A stretch of 6,086 nt of DNA, taken from the NCBI GenBank assembly GCA_030039525.1, contig JASHVI010000112.1, forward strand, positions 1-6,086, read 5' to 3'. This document shows positions 4,979 through 6,086 of this stretch, in pieces. The stretch's first letter is position 1; each line of letters opens with the position of its first letter. The translations under genes and the position numbers were made by a program. The DNA comes from Thermoplasmata archaeon. GTDB taxonomy: Archaea; Thermoplasmatota; Thermoplasmata; Lutacidiplasmatales; UBA184. The notes under the pieces were generated by a model that was not told the origin of the DNA, made no database searches, and saw only the letters and a list, made by a program, of their open reading frames with translations.

Positions 4979-6086
4979 GGGTCCTGCTCTTCGCTCCGAA
5001 CGCGGGCCTGAGCTTCAGCACCGGCGGCGGCAGCGGCGTCGGCTGCAAGCTCGCCGAGGTCCTCTTGGAGGCCGGGCACGAGGTCACCCTCGCCGGGTAC
5101 CACTCCCTCGACCTCGCCGGCCTCGACGCCCTGCACGGCACGGGGATGCTCCGGTACGGGGACCGGGTCCGGCTGCGTCGGGGCCGGGCCCTCGATCCGG
5201 TCCTCGGGATGTACCGCCACCTCCCGGTGAAGCTCTCCGCCTACACCGGTCTCCTCGCCCCCGCCTTCGGCGCGTGGGTCCGGCGCACGCTCCGGAGCAC
5301 CCCCTGTGACCGGGTGATCTTCCAGGACGACGTGCCGGCCGCCGCCGGGCCGTTCCTCCCGAGCCTCTCGTACCTCGTCTACGTCCACTTCCCCTTCCTC
5401 GGCCTCAGCCCGCAATGGGTCCCGCCGCTCCGGGGGGTCCTCACGGGGGCGGAGTGGACGAACGACCGCCTCCTCGCCGGGGTCGCGCGCCGGATCATCG
5501 TGCTCGACCCGGCGGAGCACGCCCGCGCGGTCCTCACGAACTCCACCGTCACCGCCCGGGTCGTCCGGTCGGTCTGGCCGAGCGCCCGGCCGGAGTACGT
5601 CCCGACCTACCTCGACCCCATGGTCGGGAGGCCGGAGAAGGACCCGCTCCTCTTCGCGCTCGGCACGGTCCAGCCGGCGAAGAACTACGAGCTCCTGCTG
5701 GAGGCCTTCGAGCGGCTCCACCCCCGTCACCCCGACGCCCGCCTATTGATCGCGGGCCACTCCCGCGATCCCCGGTACGTCCGACGGCTCCGGCGGCGCA
5801 TCGCGCGCGCCGGCCTAGCGAGCTCCGCGGAGGTCCGCCTCGACCTCTCCCGCCGGGAGGTCCTGGACGCGCTCGGCCGCACCCTCATCCAGGTCCACCC
5901 GGCCACGTTCGAGCCCTTCGGGCTCGCGCTCCTCGAGGGGATCGCCTTCGGCGCCGCCGGGGTCGCGAACCGGAGCGAGTACGCGGGCGGTTGGGTCGAC
6001 ATCCTCGAGCGGGGCGAGCACGGCGCGGGATTCGCCGACGCGACGGAGCTCTCCGAGCGGCTGGACCGCTGGCTGTCGGACCGGGA
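4975..6086 (+). CDS. GT4-family glycosyltransferase, ALG11-like (3' end beyond window)
   Basis: The gene starts at the ATG inside the ATGA overlap with the preceding glycosyltransferase, suggesting translational coupling. It runs 370 codons to the window edge without a stop. The N-terminal domain opens with MRVLLFAPNAG and a glycine-rich loop STGGGSGVGCKLAEVL (15-30). YVHFP (136-140) resembles the YVHYP segment of eukaryotic ALG11 mannosyltransferases, and VLTNSTVTARVVRSVWP (186-202) resembles their TNSxWT...W region. The C-terminal domain has LGTVQPAKNYELLLEAF (229-245), which keeps K236 but lacks the common Arg of GRLxxxKN. It also has LLIAGHSRD (257-265) and the EX7E pair E313-E321 in FEPFGLALLEG. 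It probably adds a sugar, perhaps alpha-mannose, to a lipid-linked oligosaccharide in the cytoplasm. The ALG11 resemblance is from recalled motifs, not a search. Only a few tens of residues seem to be missing. Confidence 0.9.
   Translation, partial: MRVLLFAPNAGLSFSTGGGSGVGCKLAEVLLEAGHEVTLAGYHSLDLAGLDALHGTGMLRYGDRVRLRRGRALDPVLGMYRHLPVKLSAYTGLLAPAFGAWVRRTLRSTPCDRVIFQDDVPAAAGPFLPSLSYLVYVHFPFLGLSPQWVPPLRGVLTGAEWTNDRLLAGVARRIIVLDPAEHARAVLTNSTVTARVVRSVWPSARPEYVPTYLDPMVGRPEKDPLLFALGTVQPAKNYELLLEAFERLHPRHPDARLLIAGHSRDPRYVRRLRRRIARAGLASSAEVRLDLSRREVLDALGRTLIQVHPATFEPFGLALLEGIAFGAAGVANRSEYAGGWVDILERGEHGAGFADATELSERLDRWLSDR

Noticed and set aside
4690..5730. Minus-strand frame of 346 residues across the two GT4 genes
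   Set aside because: It is antisense, Arg/Glu/Gly-rich and motif-free, and it crosses the boundary of two clear glycosyltransferases.

Overview
The window is very GC-rich (roughly 70% by eye) and densely coded. It most likely comes from an archaeon. The main evidence is a handful of short AT-rich islands in non-coding DNA, sitting where archaeal TATA boxes belong. The clearest, at 505-513, is centred 26 bases before the ATG of the flippase gene, which would make that transcript essentially leaderless. The proteins are Arg-rich rather than strongly acidic, which argues against a haloarchaeon. A high-GC Thermoplasmatota lineage fits, but this is inference, and a high-GC bacterium is not excluded.

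Layout. (1) 1-320, minus strand: N-terminal part of a GT2 glycosyltransferase of the dolichyl-phosphate sugar synthase type, cut by the window edge. (2) 321-534: a divergent intergenic region with a TATA-like box for each flanking gene and several inverted repeats between them. (3) 535-2136, plus strand: a complete Wzx/MATE-type polysaccharide flippase. (4) 2137-2182: a very short convergent gap lying inside a dyad whose arms contain both stop codons. (5) 2183-3602, minus strand: a two-gene unit, read as a MoaD/ThiS-like ubiquitin-fold protein ending in Gly-Gly, then, 13 bases later, a cytosolic BNR/Asp-box beta-propeller. (6) 3603-3706: a second divergent intergenic region with an AT-rich island framed by a perfect 7-bp inverted repeat. 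(7) 3707-4978 and 4975-6086 (runs off the edge), plus strand: two GT4 (GT-B fold) glycosyltransferases joined by an ATGA stop/start overlap.

How the genes fit together. The GT2, the flippase and the two GT4 enzymes look like part of a locus that builds a lipid-linked glycan on the cytoplasmic face and flips it outward for a surface polysaccharide, S-layer or N-glycan. Sugar identity cannot be read from sequence. The MoaD-like/BNR pair interrupts this locus on the opposite strand and has no obvious role in glycan assembly. The pairing of a ubiquitin-like protein with a cytosolic propeller is the most interesting item here. No RNA genes, CRISPR arrays, insertion sequences or recombinase genes were seen.
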